Notes: a model not told the origin generated them from the letters alone. Numbered from the stretch's first letter, positions 1-11,969 are shown. The stretch is 64,000 nt of DNA from Ilex aquifolium (GCA_951799425.1 OX637397.1:39040409-39104408), one strand, 5' to 3'. Made by a program: numbers and translations.

Positions 1-908
1 AAATTTCTAGATCAAAAAATTGAAAAAAAAATCCTATATCTAAAATTGAAATACATGGATACATATATTTATAAATCTATACATAAAAGGTTAGATATAT
101 ACATAAATAGGTCAAATCTATGCATATGTATACATATATATGTGTATAGATTTTCAAAAATGAAAATAAATATTACATTTTCGAAGTTAGAAAGAACCGT
201 CAGAGAACAGAGTAGCGCCGGAGAGGAGACCAACCTATTCCAGCTGGAGATGGTCTTTGCTTTGAAGGCGAGAGACAAGAGAACAGTAGCTTCACTTCAG
301 ACGACGAGAGAGAGACGAAAGGATGAGAATGAGAAATTTTCGTAGTTTATATACTCGGGCAAATATTCTCTTAAATTGCTTCTAATGAAATTCGATGGCA
401 AGACCTCATTTAACCCTTCCCTCTTCCCAGCACGTGTTTTCGTTTTTCTCTGTTTTTGAAAGCACCTATCTTCATGTTTTCAATATTTGGGGTTGTTTAC
501 AAAACAAATTGGCTAAAAAAAAAATAAAAATACATTCCAAACACATTTTTGTTTTTTTTTTTTCAGAAAAAAGTGAAAACAAAAACATAAAAAAACAAAA
601 ACATTGTGTTATCAAACGCAGCCTAAGATAATGAAAATCGATAACCCCATGTTAAACATTATACAGGGATTATGGTTTATAAACAAAAGGCAAGACAATA
701 AATTTCCAAAAATGGAAACAGAAAGTGATCATCAGTTCATTACAAACATTCATCTATATATTTCAATTTTTAAAACAGCAGAGCCTGGGAATAAGCAGTA
801 TCAATATCGGCAAGCCGTACATGTAAATCTTATCATTACAGTTATATGGATTATATATTGCTGATGCTGGAACTTGGAAGATGAATTACAATGTCTTATT
901 GTGCCAGA
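1..908. other. AT-rich flank with a CT-rich, promoter-like patch on the minus strand
   Basis: No complete gene is seen. On the minus strand a TATATAAA box lies near 343-350 and is followed by a CT-rich stretch down to about 180 that resembles a plant 5' leader. The open frame below it (278-69) has no ATG and is not recognisable. If a gene starts here, its body lies left of the window. Poly-A/T tracts around 515-600 and the sequence ending near 625 may be a small MITE, but I could not define both ends. Confidence 0.2.
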
Positions 909-1461
909 CATAGTTGTCAAATTGCGTATCAGAAGGCGTATCGTATCTTGTATCGTAAGATACGCGTAATTTTAAATAATTATTAATAAAATATATACCT
1001 TTGTAAAAAAGTCATAAACTAATAATAACATAACATTTTATTAATATTCCACCAACTATTCAAGTTCCCAACATAGCTCAGTAATATCAAAATACAAAGA
1101 CCTCTAATTCAAACTTCTAACATCAACTCCTTGAACACCCTTAATATTAATCAGAGATTTTGAATTCAATTGAACAACATTAACAACAGACTTTATTTTT
1201 TTTTTAAACCATAACCACTAATAAGACGTTATTTCACTGGCTAGTGATTTTAAAATAAGTCATGGGGTGAAATGATGTCATTTCAGTCCCAAAAAACCAA
1301 AAAAAGAAGAAGAAGAAAAAAACAGGATCTTCACGTATCGAACGTATCATATCGTGTATCGTACGATACGGTATAAAATCGATACAGAGACACGATACAT
1401 ATCGTTTTTCGATACATATAGTACGATAGGTATCGCGTATCGTACGATACTAATAACTATA
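909..1461. mobile_element. hAT-like non-autonomous element, GTATCGTACGATAC family, with 8-base TSD
   Basis: The element is flanked by a perfect 8-base direct repeat, gtgccaga, at 901-908 and 1462-1469. Its ends are imperfect inverted repeats: the left reads CATAGTTGTCAAA and the right, reverse-complemented, reads TATAGTTATTAGTATCG. Subterminal regions are packed with the palindrome GTATCGTACGATAC and variants; the middle is plain AT-rich sequence with no coding capacity. An 8-base TSD is typical of hAT elements. A shorter relative lies at 35890-36015 inside the EamA transporter gene. Confidence 0.7.
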
Positions 1462-2312
1462 GTGCCAGATGATTAAGCATTTCTTCCAGCAGTTCAATAT
1501 CTTCAGATAAATTTGAGCCATTCTAAATTAAATTCTAACAACCGGTAAATGGGAAATACTTTTAGCTCTTTATGGTAAATAGAAAATGCATATGAGTCTA
1601 GTTGTTATTGATAGATACAAGCACTAATATACATTTGAACATCACTAGCAAAGTTAAACCCATGGAAACCAATGAAAGCACAACCTCAAACTCCCGAGTA
1701 ACACAGTTATCTGAAAAAATTGAACCCGAATCACCATCCGATTTCAAATACTTGCGATCAAAATTAGAAAAGCATGAATGGTTCTGTCATCAAATACCCA
1801 ATTCATTTTCAGTCATCCCCAAGAATGGGTTGGCCAATCAGGCTCGTTCTAGGTTTCTTAAGTTATTTCAGAACCAACCCACTTCTCAAAACCCCATCTT
1901 CTCTGGTTTTTCTGAACTTTTTTTTCTCTGCATATTTCCGTCACATACACTAAGACACAAATCCAAGTGGGTTTTCTTAATACAATCATATAACAGCAAC
2001 ATTATAACAATAAACAAAAAACAACAGATTCAATAATAGCACATCAAGTTTTAAGCATCTTGTTATACACACACGCGGAGAGCGAGAGATAGAACCTGGG
2101 GAACCAATGGGACGTGGGGATGCCTGATCGGGGAGGAAAGAGAACGTGAGAGCTGAAAGGTGAATGAATATCTTGGGATGAGGGAGGTGGTTTGAGCTCA
2201 AAGAGTCCAAACGGGGCGACGACTCAGCAGAGACAAAATGGGAAACGGAGATGCAGATTGGAGCACGAATCTACCTTAAAGACCGTGCGCATATTTGGGA
2301 TTAGAAGAAGGG
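1462..2312. other. Unrecognised stretch with one moderately long reading frame
   Basis: A plus-strand frame with an ATG at 1662 runs to a stop at 2036 (about 124 codons). Its first two thirds are hydrophilic and look protein-like, with SEKIEPESPSDFKYLRSKL as one segment, but I recognise no domain and the C-terminal third looks like intron translation. A first exon with a donor near 1908 is possible. The GA-rich sequence at 2070-2230 could be a 5' leader on the minus strand. No function is proposed. Confidence 0.15.
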
Positions 2313-2702
2313 ATTTTTGCACTTTGTACCTCAAAAGATATCTTAATTCTCACTTTATACCCTAAAAAATTATTTTTTTTACATTGTACCCTAAATATTA
2401 CAAATTGGTTCCAATGTGATCGTCGGACTAACATTAATTTCAAATTCCGTTAAAAATTGATGCACATATCACTCAAATACCCAATGATATAAATGATGAG
2501 CTTATATTTTTGTCCAACAACAACCAACATACGTGGGTGGTATGACATGTACATCAATTTTTAACAAAATCGGAAACGAATGTTAGTTCGAGGATTACAT
2601 TAGAATCAATTTATAATATTCAAGGTGTAATATGAAAAAAATAATTTTTTAAAGTATAAAGTAAGAATCGAGATATCTTTCAAAATACAAAGTGCAAAAA
2701 AC
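2313..2702. repeat. Fold-back (long inverted repeat) element
   Basis: The left arm, starting TTGCACTTTGTACCTCAAAA, is the imperfect reverse complement of the right arm ending at 2702. The arms stay alignable for well over 100 bases, with landmarks such as TTGCACTTTGTA, AAGATATCT, TTTATAC and AAAAAATTATTTTTTT in both. The whole unit could form one long hairpin. It has no coding capacity. The same architecture appears at 39387-39722. I could not fix a target-site duplication. Confidence 0.6.
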
Positions 2703-3408
2703 CATAGAAAAATAATACGGTACCCAACAAAAATTACGGTAACCATTTAATAGCTTTGTGATTTTTTAATAAATTTTTTGAGTTATTTACAATTTTTAAG
2801 GATACTTAGAATTGATCATAAAATTGTTAGGATAATTTAAATATTTTAAGACCGATTCTAATAATTTTAGAATTCATTCTAAATAATCCCAAAAGTTATA
2901 ATTTACCATATGAGTGCCAAAGGTAGATAGAGTCAGATTGTAGAGTTCATTCGTCAGTCCAATTATAATAACACTGATTTAGAGGCCAGTTTTGGTTTGA
3001 ATCAGTGAGAGAATCTTCAATTGGAGTTTCACCTAAACCTTTATTTGATTACTGTATATTTAATGTTGGAACTTGAATTGTATTATATATGATTGATCCA
3101 TCCAAATTCGACTTCTAAGTAGTTAAGGTTGGGTAAACATTAGTCTATTGTTTTGGGCTAGTAAGTTGTTTTATGGTAAGCTTGACCCAAACGCGGCCCG
3201 CTATGTTTGGAGCGATGGACCCTATTCCACCCTGGTGTACGGTGTACCTCGCAAGGTAGAGTGCAAATTCCATGGAGTTTTGTTCGGATTGAATTTGAAT
3301 TTGAATTTAAATTAGATTTTGATAATGTGAATTCTAATCAAATCCGCTGGGTGGTTTTCATTTTCACATGTTTTTCAATTGGTTAAATCTTAACTTAATT
3401 TCACTCTA
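2703..3408. other. AT-rich intergenic sequence, nothing recognised
   Basis: No open frame of note and no repeat with defined ends. Short GAATTTGAATTT-type iterations occur near 3290-3315. Confidence 0.3.
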
Positions 3409-3831
3409 TCTATATAATAAAGTAGAGCGAAATTTGAATCCAAAAGACAAAGAGAAGTCCAGATCGTTTTGAGACAAAATCCAACGGACAACGTAATCCC
3501 AACGTAAAAGACGGTTCAGATCATCTCAAAAATTTTGATCTAACGGTCCTCTGTCTCACGCCTCTCTCAATACAATCGAAACACTGATTTGCAGTGGATA
3601 GAGAAGTAGAGTCGTGTGAGGCAGCAAAGACAGAGATAAGCAGATGGTGAGAGAGAGAAGTAGAGATAGAGGTAGAGAGTTTGATTCCATTTCTAAGTCT
3701 ATAACTCTCATCTCACACGTCTCTATAACTCTCTCTCTTTTTTATATTTTTCTCTCTATGTTTTTTCTTTTGTTATCTATTTCTCTCTTTGTTTTTTTTT
3801 TGTTATCTATTTCTTTCTTTCTTTCTTTCTT

Positions 3832-3874
<43 letters not shown>

Positions 3875-6800
3875 AACGCAGAACCCCCCTCCCGAAACCC
3901 CCAACCCAGAAAACCCCCTACTCTGCTCCTCTCATTCCCTCCATATCCAGGTTCAGCCTCTCACTCTCTGTCTGGCATCCTCTCTCTCTTTGTCTGAGAT
4001 TCAATTTCTTAATGATTCCGCCAGCTCAGTGCAATTACTACCACCCCCCACTAATGCATACTAGGTGATTGACAGAACGCCAAAGAGAAGAAATACTGTG
4101 GCGAACGGGTAAGCAAATGCACATTAGAGAGAGATTATGTCAGGAACAGCACCGACGACATACTCGCCGTCACTGACGATGCAGAACAAAAAAAGAGCCC
4201 CCATTTTCACAGATGCCGGTTGGGTTTGCCCAGATGGCCGTGGGTTTCACCAGTGCCAGGGTGCTGGTAATTCTCTCCCCCCCTCTCTCTCTTTCTCTCA
4301 CACACACACACCTCTGCCCAGCCACCTTCAGTGACATCCAACAGTTGCTCAGGACATTGTGGAAGGCACGCCGTTAGACACCCATTTGCGACTGGAAGGG
4401 CAAGGCGTTTATTGATTTGCTTCGTTGTCTTACACCGTTGCTTCTCCGAAATTAATCAGGTAATTCCATTCCCTTTTCGTTAGATTTTTTGGTGTTCTAC
4501 GTCTTGGTCTCTGTGTGTATCTTTTCCTGAATTTTGTTTTGTGGATGTGGGCGAAGAACAGTGATCTAAGCAAAGTTCACGAGCTGAGATAGTAAAAGAA
4601 AGCCTAAAATGCTTGATAGCTCCTTTGCACTAGCGGTCAATCAGTTTTGATTTTATTTTTGCATGACTTTTTTGATATTGGACGGTATTATTTGTGACGT
4701 ATGATAGTCATTATTTGTGACTTGAAAAAGGTGTTGCTTTACATTCTTCTTCCTCATCTTTTCTTCTCTTTGCTTTCCTTTTTATTCTTATTTATGCAAC
4801 TCAGGTCTTTATCATGTTGCTTCTGCAAATATGCAAATAAGAAGGACTTCACTTCTATCATTCATCGCCTCAGCTGCATCAACACTTAGATTGGGTTTTT
4901 TTTTATATTGATTTCAACCTTAATTTTGTGGGCTGTTTATAGCTCATGGGATGAAATCGTAGGTACCGCAAAGAAGTAATTTTTTCTTGCCGATATATCA
5001 GTAAGTTAAATATCTATCATCCTATATAACAATGATTTTTCTTGATTTTTAATTGATTAATTTTAGTGATTAGCAAAAGAAATTAGAGTGATTGTTATCA
5101 TGTGATCAATGTTACGATCTTGGGTTTTTTTAATATAATTTTTGGCCAATTTCAGGTGTGGCAATAATGGTGGTGATCACCAGAGCTTTTGTTGACAGTG
5201 GTGATTAGTTGGAATTCGTTCTCTTTCTTTCTTTTTTGGTGATGTCAGTGATGATCAGTGGGACTTTTTTTGAGCCAATGGTGACCTGTTGAGCTTTTTT
5301 TTTTTTTTACTTTAATTGAATCCGATATTCTGATATATTTGAGAATTAAATGACGTTGTATTTACATAGGTACATAAAGTGGGAAGATAAAGCTTGCTGA
5401 TTTTGGATTACCATCATGATTACGAATGGTAAAATACTGAACCTATCTCTCTCCAGTACACTGTTTAGGCTATGCTACTGCTTGACCAGTCAAGACTCAT
5501 TTGATTGTGAAATATTGATTCTGGTACCTTTTTTTTTCTTTCAAAATTTGGCTAATTATTACTTGAAATTCTAAGTATCTATTCTAAATATTCACTTGAA
5601 TAATTAGAACTTTCCTCTATTTTTCTTCTATGAAGCCTTTCCTTCAGTTGGTGTTGCCTTGAAACTTGGAAATATGAGCTACAGTTTGTAATGGTTAGTT
5701 TTCTCTTTCTTTTGCTATATTTTTCTCACTGTCCAAAATCAATTAGTTGTTTTCTGTTTGTTGGACCTTTTTTTCCCATATTTATATTCATGTTATTAGT
5801 TAGTTTTGTTTATTGGAAATTTTTCCTAAATTATTTATTTATTTATATGCCTATATGAATGAATTTAGATGTGTGTTTTCTTGATCCTATTGGCGTGGTT
5901 GTTCTATAGCAATGGTTGCAATAGTTGAACTTCATGTGGATGAGTACTAAGAAAGAGGGTCCATATCAGAAGGTCTGAACTTCTATAGGTGTGTGTCAAT
6001 TTGATGGCCGAGTGGACCGCTCTTTTTTTTCATTGTGTTTTTCTTCTTCTTCTTTTTTATTTTTATTTTTTATTATAGGTAATCAGTTACTCACGCTTTA
6101 ATCAAGTTAGTTATTGAAGTTGGTTTTACTTCTTTTTGTAATGAAAGCAAAGCAGAGACATTTCTTACAAGATAATTGTTTTGTTTTGTGAAGTTTGTGT
6201 GAGAGAGAGGAGAGTGTCAAAAGTGGGACACGTGATTAGACACCACATCGCTAAGGCTTGGAATGAACAACTCTGAAAGGGTAATGATAGATATGTCATT
6301 TTTTTATGTACTTTTTTTACATCAACTATTATTTTTTGTTTGGAATGTACATATTATTATATTTTTTGCTTGATGTCTTTTTATGAGTGTGGATTTGGCT
6401 ACAATAAAAACCTTGCTTTTACTCCTCTCTTATGTGGATGACATCAAATCAATTTTGTTCTCATCAACTGTGTCGTTTGTTGCAAAATTCTTTGATAGAG
6501 GTTTCAATTGTGGATGCATATATCATTGTTCATGCTTGATTTGCCATAGAGACATGTATAAATCTGTGTATTAACATGTGCATATTGTGTAAATTTATTG
6601 GCAAATTTTAAATTAATTACTGAGGTGGCAGAATATATTGGCTAGGATTGTGAATTAATTTTTGATGTTGTGTTATTTTAGGGGGTGGTCGGGAGGGGGA
6701 TTATCTTCAAGTTTGACTACCTGCATTGGTTGAACTACGAGAGACACCAACTGGTATGAAATGTGTTTTTCTTAACTTTTCTCATATATGAGCTAGGATG

Positions 6801-7270
6801 GTTTCCAACCTATAGTTTATTTTTCATTTAGCAAGTTACATGGATGTGGATTGTGGATCAATTAATGATTTGGGTTGATCACAGTTGTGTCAATCATGAC
6901 ATGACCCATGAGCTAAATGTGTTAGACAACACCTTAAGGCACGGTTAACACAATGCGTTCAGGCACGAGTGATTTGGTTGGTATCATGATGATGTTGTGG
7001 TAAGTCATTTTGTTGTGTAGGGATTTTTACAATCTGTTAAGTGTTTTTTATCTCATATATAACACTGTGACAGTCGTTATTAGCCAAGTAATATTTTTTG
7101 CTTTTTTGTTCTTGGCTTATGACATTTATTGCAATTATGCATACAACACCACGAATTAATTTTTTTTTTTGCTCTTTCAACTTTTTTCGATTGATTCTCA
7201 TTTGTTTCAAAAAACTAAAACAGTTATTTTTATTTGTTACATAGTGCCTTCAGGCACGGGCAATTACTAG
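3409..7270 (+). mobile_element. Non-autonomous Helitron, long copy
   Basis: The 5' end is TCTATATAATAAAGTA, preceded by A (3408). The 3' end is CTAG at 7267-7270, followed by T, and a short hairpin GTGCC-TTCA-GGCAC lies about 10 bases upstream of it. TC start, hairpin, CTRR end and an A/T insertion point are the Helitron hallmarks. No Rep/helicase is seen. The interior holds a (CT)n tract at 3833-3869, an unrecognised 65-codon frame from an ATG at 4137, leader-like CT-rich sequence and T-rich intron-like sequence, as expected of captured host fragments. The neighbour at 7275 has the same ends. Confidence 0.65.
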
Positions 7271-7274
7271 TCTA

Positions 7275-8017
7275 TCTATATAATAAAGTACAACACAATT
7301 CAAATTTCAAAAGATAAACAAAATGACTTTTGTTATTCGCAGTTGAGATCTCTTTAAATTTTACTTTAAAGTTAATCTGACGGTTAATATTAACACTCTA
7401 AATTTAAGATGAAAAATAGGGCTCTAAGGGTGTGTTTGAGGTGACTTTTTAAAAGTGTTTTTAATACTTATAACTTCTCATAAGTACTTTAAAAAAAATA
7501 ATGTTTGGAAACCGTCCCACCAACACCTCTACCACCACCAGCCCCACCGCCACATCACCACCACTGACGCCACCCTACCACACTCATCGCCCCACTACCA
7601 CTGTTACTACCACCACTACTGCCATCCCACCATCACCTCTTCCACAACAACCACCACCACCACCACCACCCTATTAGTGTCCCACCACCACTGTTGCCGC
7701 CACCTTACCACCATCGTCACTATACCACCATCACCCCTACCACATCACCTCACTGCCCCCCAACCACCATCACCATTGTCACATATAACTGCTACCATTA
7801 CAACCAGTTGTCATCATCCATCAAAATTATCATCGTCTCCCACCACCACCACTGCTGCCCACTATCATTACCATCGCTTGCGCCTACTATAACCAGTGTT
7901 TAAATTTCTTTATTTCTTATCTATTTTTGTAATTTGATTTTAGGTGTGAATACAAATATGTTTATTGTTGATCATTTTTTTTATTACTCCGTGCCTTCAG
8001 GCACGGGAAATAACTAG
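7275..8017 (+). mobile_element. Non-autonomous Helitron, short copy
   Basis: It starts TCTATATAATAAAGTA after an A at 7274 and ends CTAG (8014-8017) before a T. The hairpin CGTGCC-TTCA-GGCACG lies upstream of the CTAG. Terminal sequences match the 3409-7270 element at both ends, so the two belong to one family. Only four bases separate them. Most of the interior is CCA/CAC-rich repetitive sequence (about 7515-7890), whose long open frames are artefacts of low complexity. Confidence 0.7.
7515..7890. repeat. CCA/CAC-rich degenerate trinucleotide tract
   Basis: Irregular runs of CCA, CAC and CAT triplets fill the interior of the short Helitron. Two overlapping frames stay open because stop codons are rare in such sequence; neither looks like a protein. 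Confidence 0.7.
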
Positions 8018-8970
8018 TATTCATATATGATCCATATGGGAAGATAATCAAGCGGGCTACTTACAAATACAAATTCTAATCTGTCAAATATTACATAATG
8101 AATTCGATTTTTAACAATCAGGCAAAACAAACAATTTGAATAATTACATACGGATTAAAATTCAAGTGAATGTGAATGGCTAAATCAATGGGTTCCATTA
8201 GAAAAAGTTAATAGAACCCACTGATCTAACCATGCACGTTGATTTAATAAATCTTTTAGTAAATTATTTTTGATAAACATAAGCAAGCAAATTAACCAAG
8301 GGAGACATGTGAGAAGAGTACGAAGAAATTAAGAGAGAGAATTAGAAAGGGTATCCATGATTAATTCAGGCAACAGAAATAGAGGCAAATTAATAATAGG
8401 GATCTGTGTGTAGAGTTGATAATGACCTCTTGTACATCTTCCTCAGTCAATGTCATCCTTTATTATGGTAATCGATTTGGATCAGAGCATTAAGACATTG
8501 AAGAGCCAAACCCAGGCAGATGTTGTAGAGACCATTCCTTGTGCAATATTGCCAGTCCCATGAATTATCAACTAGGTTTTAATTAATGAAAATTCGATGT
8601 TGGCATGTACCACTACTCTCGGGTGCATATTTACAACGTAATTCTCAGATGCATTTACCAATTTACAAATCCTACGTTAAGTCTAAGTTTATTACGACCA
8701 ACAAAACTCGAACTCAGAACTATGGTTTATGTCTTGTCCTTAAATTGACTATAGTATTTTATGAAGAGCTTGCTTATTACTAAAAGAACATGAAGATCTT
8801 TGATTGTACAGATTAATACGTCTCATGCATGTGTAGCTCTCATTCTCAGTTTGTCATGGAAGCTAACAGGTGTACAATTTAGTTGTCTTGTATGTAATTC
8901 AATGTTGTCAGGTGATCGTATTCTTATCATAATAAGTACCCATGGTACAATCTCTGGCATAACAACTCTT
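8018..8970. other. Intergenic sequence, nothing recognised
   Basis: AT-rich sequence with only short frames of unconvincing composition. No repeat with clear ends was found. Confidence 0.3.
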
Positions 8971-8971
8971 A

Positions 8972-9165
8972 TGACCACAAGTTCTCAAATTTGGCTTTGT
9001 TTAATCAAGAATTCAAAGTCCCACATCTTAAATCTGAAAGATATGCTAGAGAGGAAAACTTTAAACCTAATTTGCATGCAAAGATCCATGCATATTGTGT
9101 TTGGATGGCTCATACTTGAGGGTGACAATTGATTCGTATTGTTCGACTTTAGACTGTGTCCTTTT
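8972..9165 (+). repeat. Dispersed repeat, copy A of a diverged direct pair
   Basis: This stretch aligns with 9717-9910 over roughly 190 bases. Shared landmarks are TTCTCAAATTTGGCTTTGTT, TCAAAGTCCCACAT and ATCTGAAAGA followed by GGAAAA. The two copies lie about 745 bases apart in the same orientation and have diverged considerably. The family is not recognised; no coding capacity is evident. Confidence 0.5.
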
Positions 9166-9716
9166 TACTTTTAAGCATTAGATAATACTTACCTTCGATG
9201 ATTTGAAATTACCCATATATTTTTTTGTTACTTGAGTCATTCGAGTCTATACACATAAACGTGTGAACCCGAATTCCATAACTAGAATTCCATACGTAAA
9301 TTAAACCCACCCGAATTCCATATGTAAATTAAACCCTAAGACTTCATAATCAATTGCGTACTCAATGCATAAGGTTCTCGTTATTGCGATATCTGTGAAA
9401 GGTTAAATGTATGTAATATTGTCTTTGCAAATAGAGACGTTGTTTCTGTGATTCAAACTCATGACATTTTTTAGGTTCAATAAAATAACTTTACCGTTGT
9501 GTCAAAGTCAAGTTCTCTACAAAAAAAATTCAAAATTTCTATGGTCAACTATAAAATCACCCGTTCAAGGAAAAAACTTGTAAAATCAAACTGTCGAAGT
9601 TCAAATTTCGTACAAATTTACAATTTAGTGATATTGTTTGTATTTGAACATTGTCAGTCATATCGTAGTCTCGTAACAACTACCAATTGCAACCTCTTGG
9701 CATATGTATGCCAATT

Positions 9717-9910
9717 CTTATGAGCAAAAATTCTCAAATTTGGCTTTGTTTGAAGGAGATCTCAAAGTCCCACATGTTACATCTGAAAGAGTTATCAGAA
9801 AGGAAAATTTGAAAGCTAGTTTGCATCCTAAAATCCGTTGCATGTGATGTTGGATCACAGAAAATCCCACAAAAATCGATTTGTGTTGTCCGTGTTTCGA
9901 TCGTGTCATT
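9717..9910 (+). repeat. Dispersed repeat, copy B of a diverged direct pair
   Basis: This is the partner of 8972-9165, in the same orientation. Both copies are followed by a similar sequence around a CATTAG motif, so the repeat may extend further right than the stated end. Confidence 0.5.
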
Positions 9911-10631
9911 CCTAATTTCTAATCATTAGTCATTACTCTCAATCCAACTTTTGATAGTAACTATATACTTTTTGTTAATCGAGTTGTGTTTGGTTGATAT
10001 GTTTAACCCGTAAATTAGAAATCCATAATTAAGAGTCCCTTCTCTCTCAATTCTCACCTAGTTTTTCTTGCAAAATCAAGAGTAAATTCTCTAATTGTAT
10101 AAGAATTTGTATATAATGCTAGATTAATTTTAAAAAATAAAAATAAAAAAATTCTTTTGTATTATACCAATAAAACATGTTTGCCTTATCAAGATCGAAT
10201 TATTTGTGTTGACATTAACTTGAATCGGGTATATCATTTTTAAATTCATATTGAAAAGTAATGACTTCGAACCCAATAATTTCAAATCAATAGTGCCATG
10301 TTAAGGTGTCCCATAAAAACTACCTACCCTACTCTTGCTTCCCCCATTTAATAACAATTCAGGTACCTTAATAAAATGTACAGAATGACTAATGTATTTT
10401 GGTTGTCAGATACAATAAGTGCAAAACATGAGAAATTTTTCTGTGAGTTATACGTACTATATGACATTGTCTTGTGGTATGCATATACAATACAAGATTG
10501 CCACAAAAACAGTTTGTGGGCCATACAAGTAATTTTTTCAAAAAAATTTTGACAATATAATTGGTGTCGGTCATTTACTGGACATGCATATTTTTTTATT
10601 ACTAGTGAATAACACATTTTATTGTCACTTA
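9911..10631. other. Intergenic sequence, nothing recognised
   Basis: AT-rich. A minus-strand frame of about 130 codons ends near 10348, but it is built from poly-A/T-rich sequence and runs through the MITE at 10632-10772, so I do not regard it as a gene. Confidence 0.3.
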
Positions 10632-10772
10632 GAGTTCGTTTAGTTAGCAAAAGAATGGTGGAAAAAGGAGAAAAGAGAAAAAAAAAAATCTGACGTTTGT
10701 TTAATAAGGAACGAATGTTCTTTTTTTTTTTTTTACTTTCTATCATCTTTTTCTTTCTAACCGAACGGATCC
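10632..10772. mobile_element. Tourist-like MITE (PIF/Harbinger type), TTA target duplication
   Basis: The left end GAGTTCGTTTAGTTAG and the reverse-complemented right end GGATCCGTTCGGTTAG form a terminal inverted repeat. The 141-base unit is flanked by TTA at 10629-10631 and 10773-10775. Three-base TTA/TAA duplications and G-rich ends of this kind are typical of PIF/Harbinger MITEs. The interior is A-rich on one side and T-rich on the other. Confidence 0.6.
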
Positions 10773-10775
10773 TTA

Positions 10776-11511
10776 GTATATAAATCTACCGAAAATTTTT
10801 TGGAGAGAGAGAAAGAGAGAGAGAGAGAGAAGTTTGTGGGTGGGTCTTGCATGAACAAGTCAAACCCTAGCTAGTTTTGCGGACGGACTGAGAAGAGAAT
10901 GGGAGGGGCAACTACAAGATGAAAAAAGGACGGGGGAGAGAATGGGAGGCAGGGACTCTGAAGCCAGACATATTACAATTAAGTAAACCACTTCTTGTGA
11001 GCAGCCAAAGAAAGTGGCAGTACAGCATCTAGGTTTTACTAATGTCCTCCTTTTTCAGATTTAAAAAGTTCAAATATTCCGTAGACAAACGGCTATTAAT
11101 ACTGGACTGTCCCACTTTCACCCTTCTCCAAGGACAGTGTGTGTATATATTTGTGTATTAGTAATAATCTCATATTTGAAGACATTCAGCAATACCAAAA
11201 ATCGACTATTAATAGTGCAACATGGTGGATTAAAGAGAGGTAGGAGGTAGGGGCAGTAGGAGAGAAAGAGGTATGTGTGGGTTAATGAAATTGTTTGATA
11301 TTGAGGAGTATACTGATTGTGTTATTTGACATTAGAAGTCATGTAGAGAAGATGATGTTTTTTTTAGCGTAAAACAATTATTTGAGCTGAATTTTATAAT
11401 ATTAAATTAAAATAGATAAAAATTAGATCAATCTTGATCGTTATTGTATATTTATAAATTAAGAATTCAAAATTTTAACTCTAATATTAGATATATATAT
11501 ATATATATATA
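10776..11511. other. Intergenic, GA-rich then AT-rich
   Basis: GA-rich sequence at 10800-10950 includes a (GA)n tract. An (AT)n microsatellite at about 11489-11511 abuts the Helitron scrap that follows. No gene is recognised. Confidence 0.3.
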
Positions 11512-11682
11512 TCTATAATATAAAATAGGGCAGACTTCAATAAATCCGTCTCAAATAGATTCATCCAATAGTCACCAACATTCCTCTCAAAACCATTCAC
11601 ATTGAATTTTATCTTTCTTTCCTTGCTCTTCACTCTCTCTCTCTCGGATCTTCACTCCTGTGCCTTCAGGTACGAGTTACTC

Positions 11683-11683
<1 letters not shown>
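11512..11683 (+). mobile_element. Helitron scrap of the CTTCAGGCACG family
   Basis: It begins TCTATAATATAAAATA after an A and ends with TGTGCCTTCAGGTACGAG followed by TTACTCA. This matches, with changes, the hairpin and TACTAG end of the Helitrons at 3409 and 7275. The terminal CTAG is degenerate (CTCA), so this is an old, internally deleted copy. (AT)n tracts flank both sides. Confidence 0.45.
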
Positions 11684-11722
<39 letters not shown>

Positions 11723-11938
11723 GACTAAAGAGGGAGAGAGAGGAGGGAGGGAGAGAGAATTCTATGCTCCATGTCTTATGGGTCTAGTCACATGATCTTG
11801 ACCCTTGAATCCTGGAACCTTCTTATATATATCTTATTTCACTTCTGAATCTTTCGAACTTTGGACCTTTTACTTGTACCTAAACGTCATTGCTTTGATA
11901 CAAATAGAGATATTGGCTTTTGGCATCTTTTACTATGG

Positions 11939-11941
<3 letters not shown>

Positions 11942-11969
<28 letters not shown>
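11942..11969. repeat. (CT)n microsatellite upstream of the CLE gene
   Basis: A clean CT dinucleotide run lies about 145 bases before the CLE start codon. CT-rich tracts are common in plant 5' leaders and core promoters, so it may lie in the transcribed leader. Confidence 0.8.

Noticed and set aside
485-627. Possible MITE between GGTTGTTTACAAAACA and GTTATCAAACGCAGCC
   Set aside because: The terminal match is weak and no target-site duplication was found.
3644-4064. Long plus-strand frames rich in Leu, Ser and Phe
   Set aside because: They translate CT and CTTT microsatellites inside a Helitron; open only because of low complexity.
7455-7903. His/Pro/Thr-rich frames of 145 and 69 codons
   Set aside because: Products of the CCA/CAC-rich tract; two frames are open at once and neither has a domain.
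10348-10746. Minus-strand 132-codon frame
   Set aside because: It runs through a MITE and poly-A/T sequence and has no recognisable protein texture.
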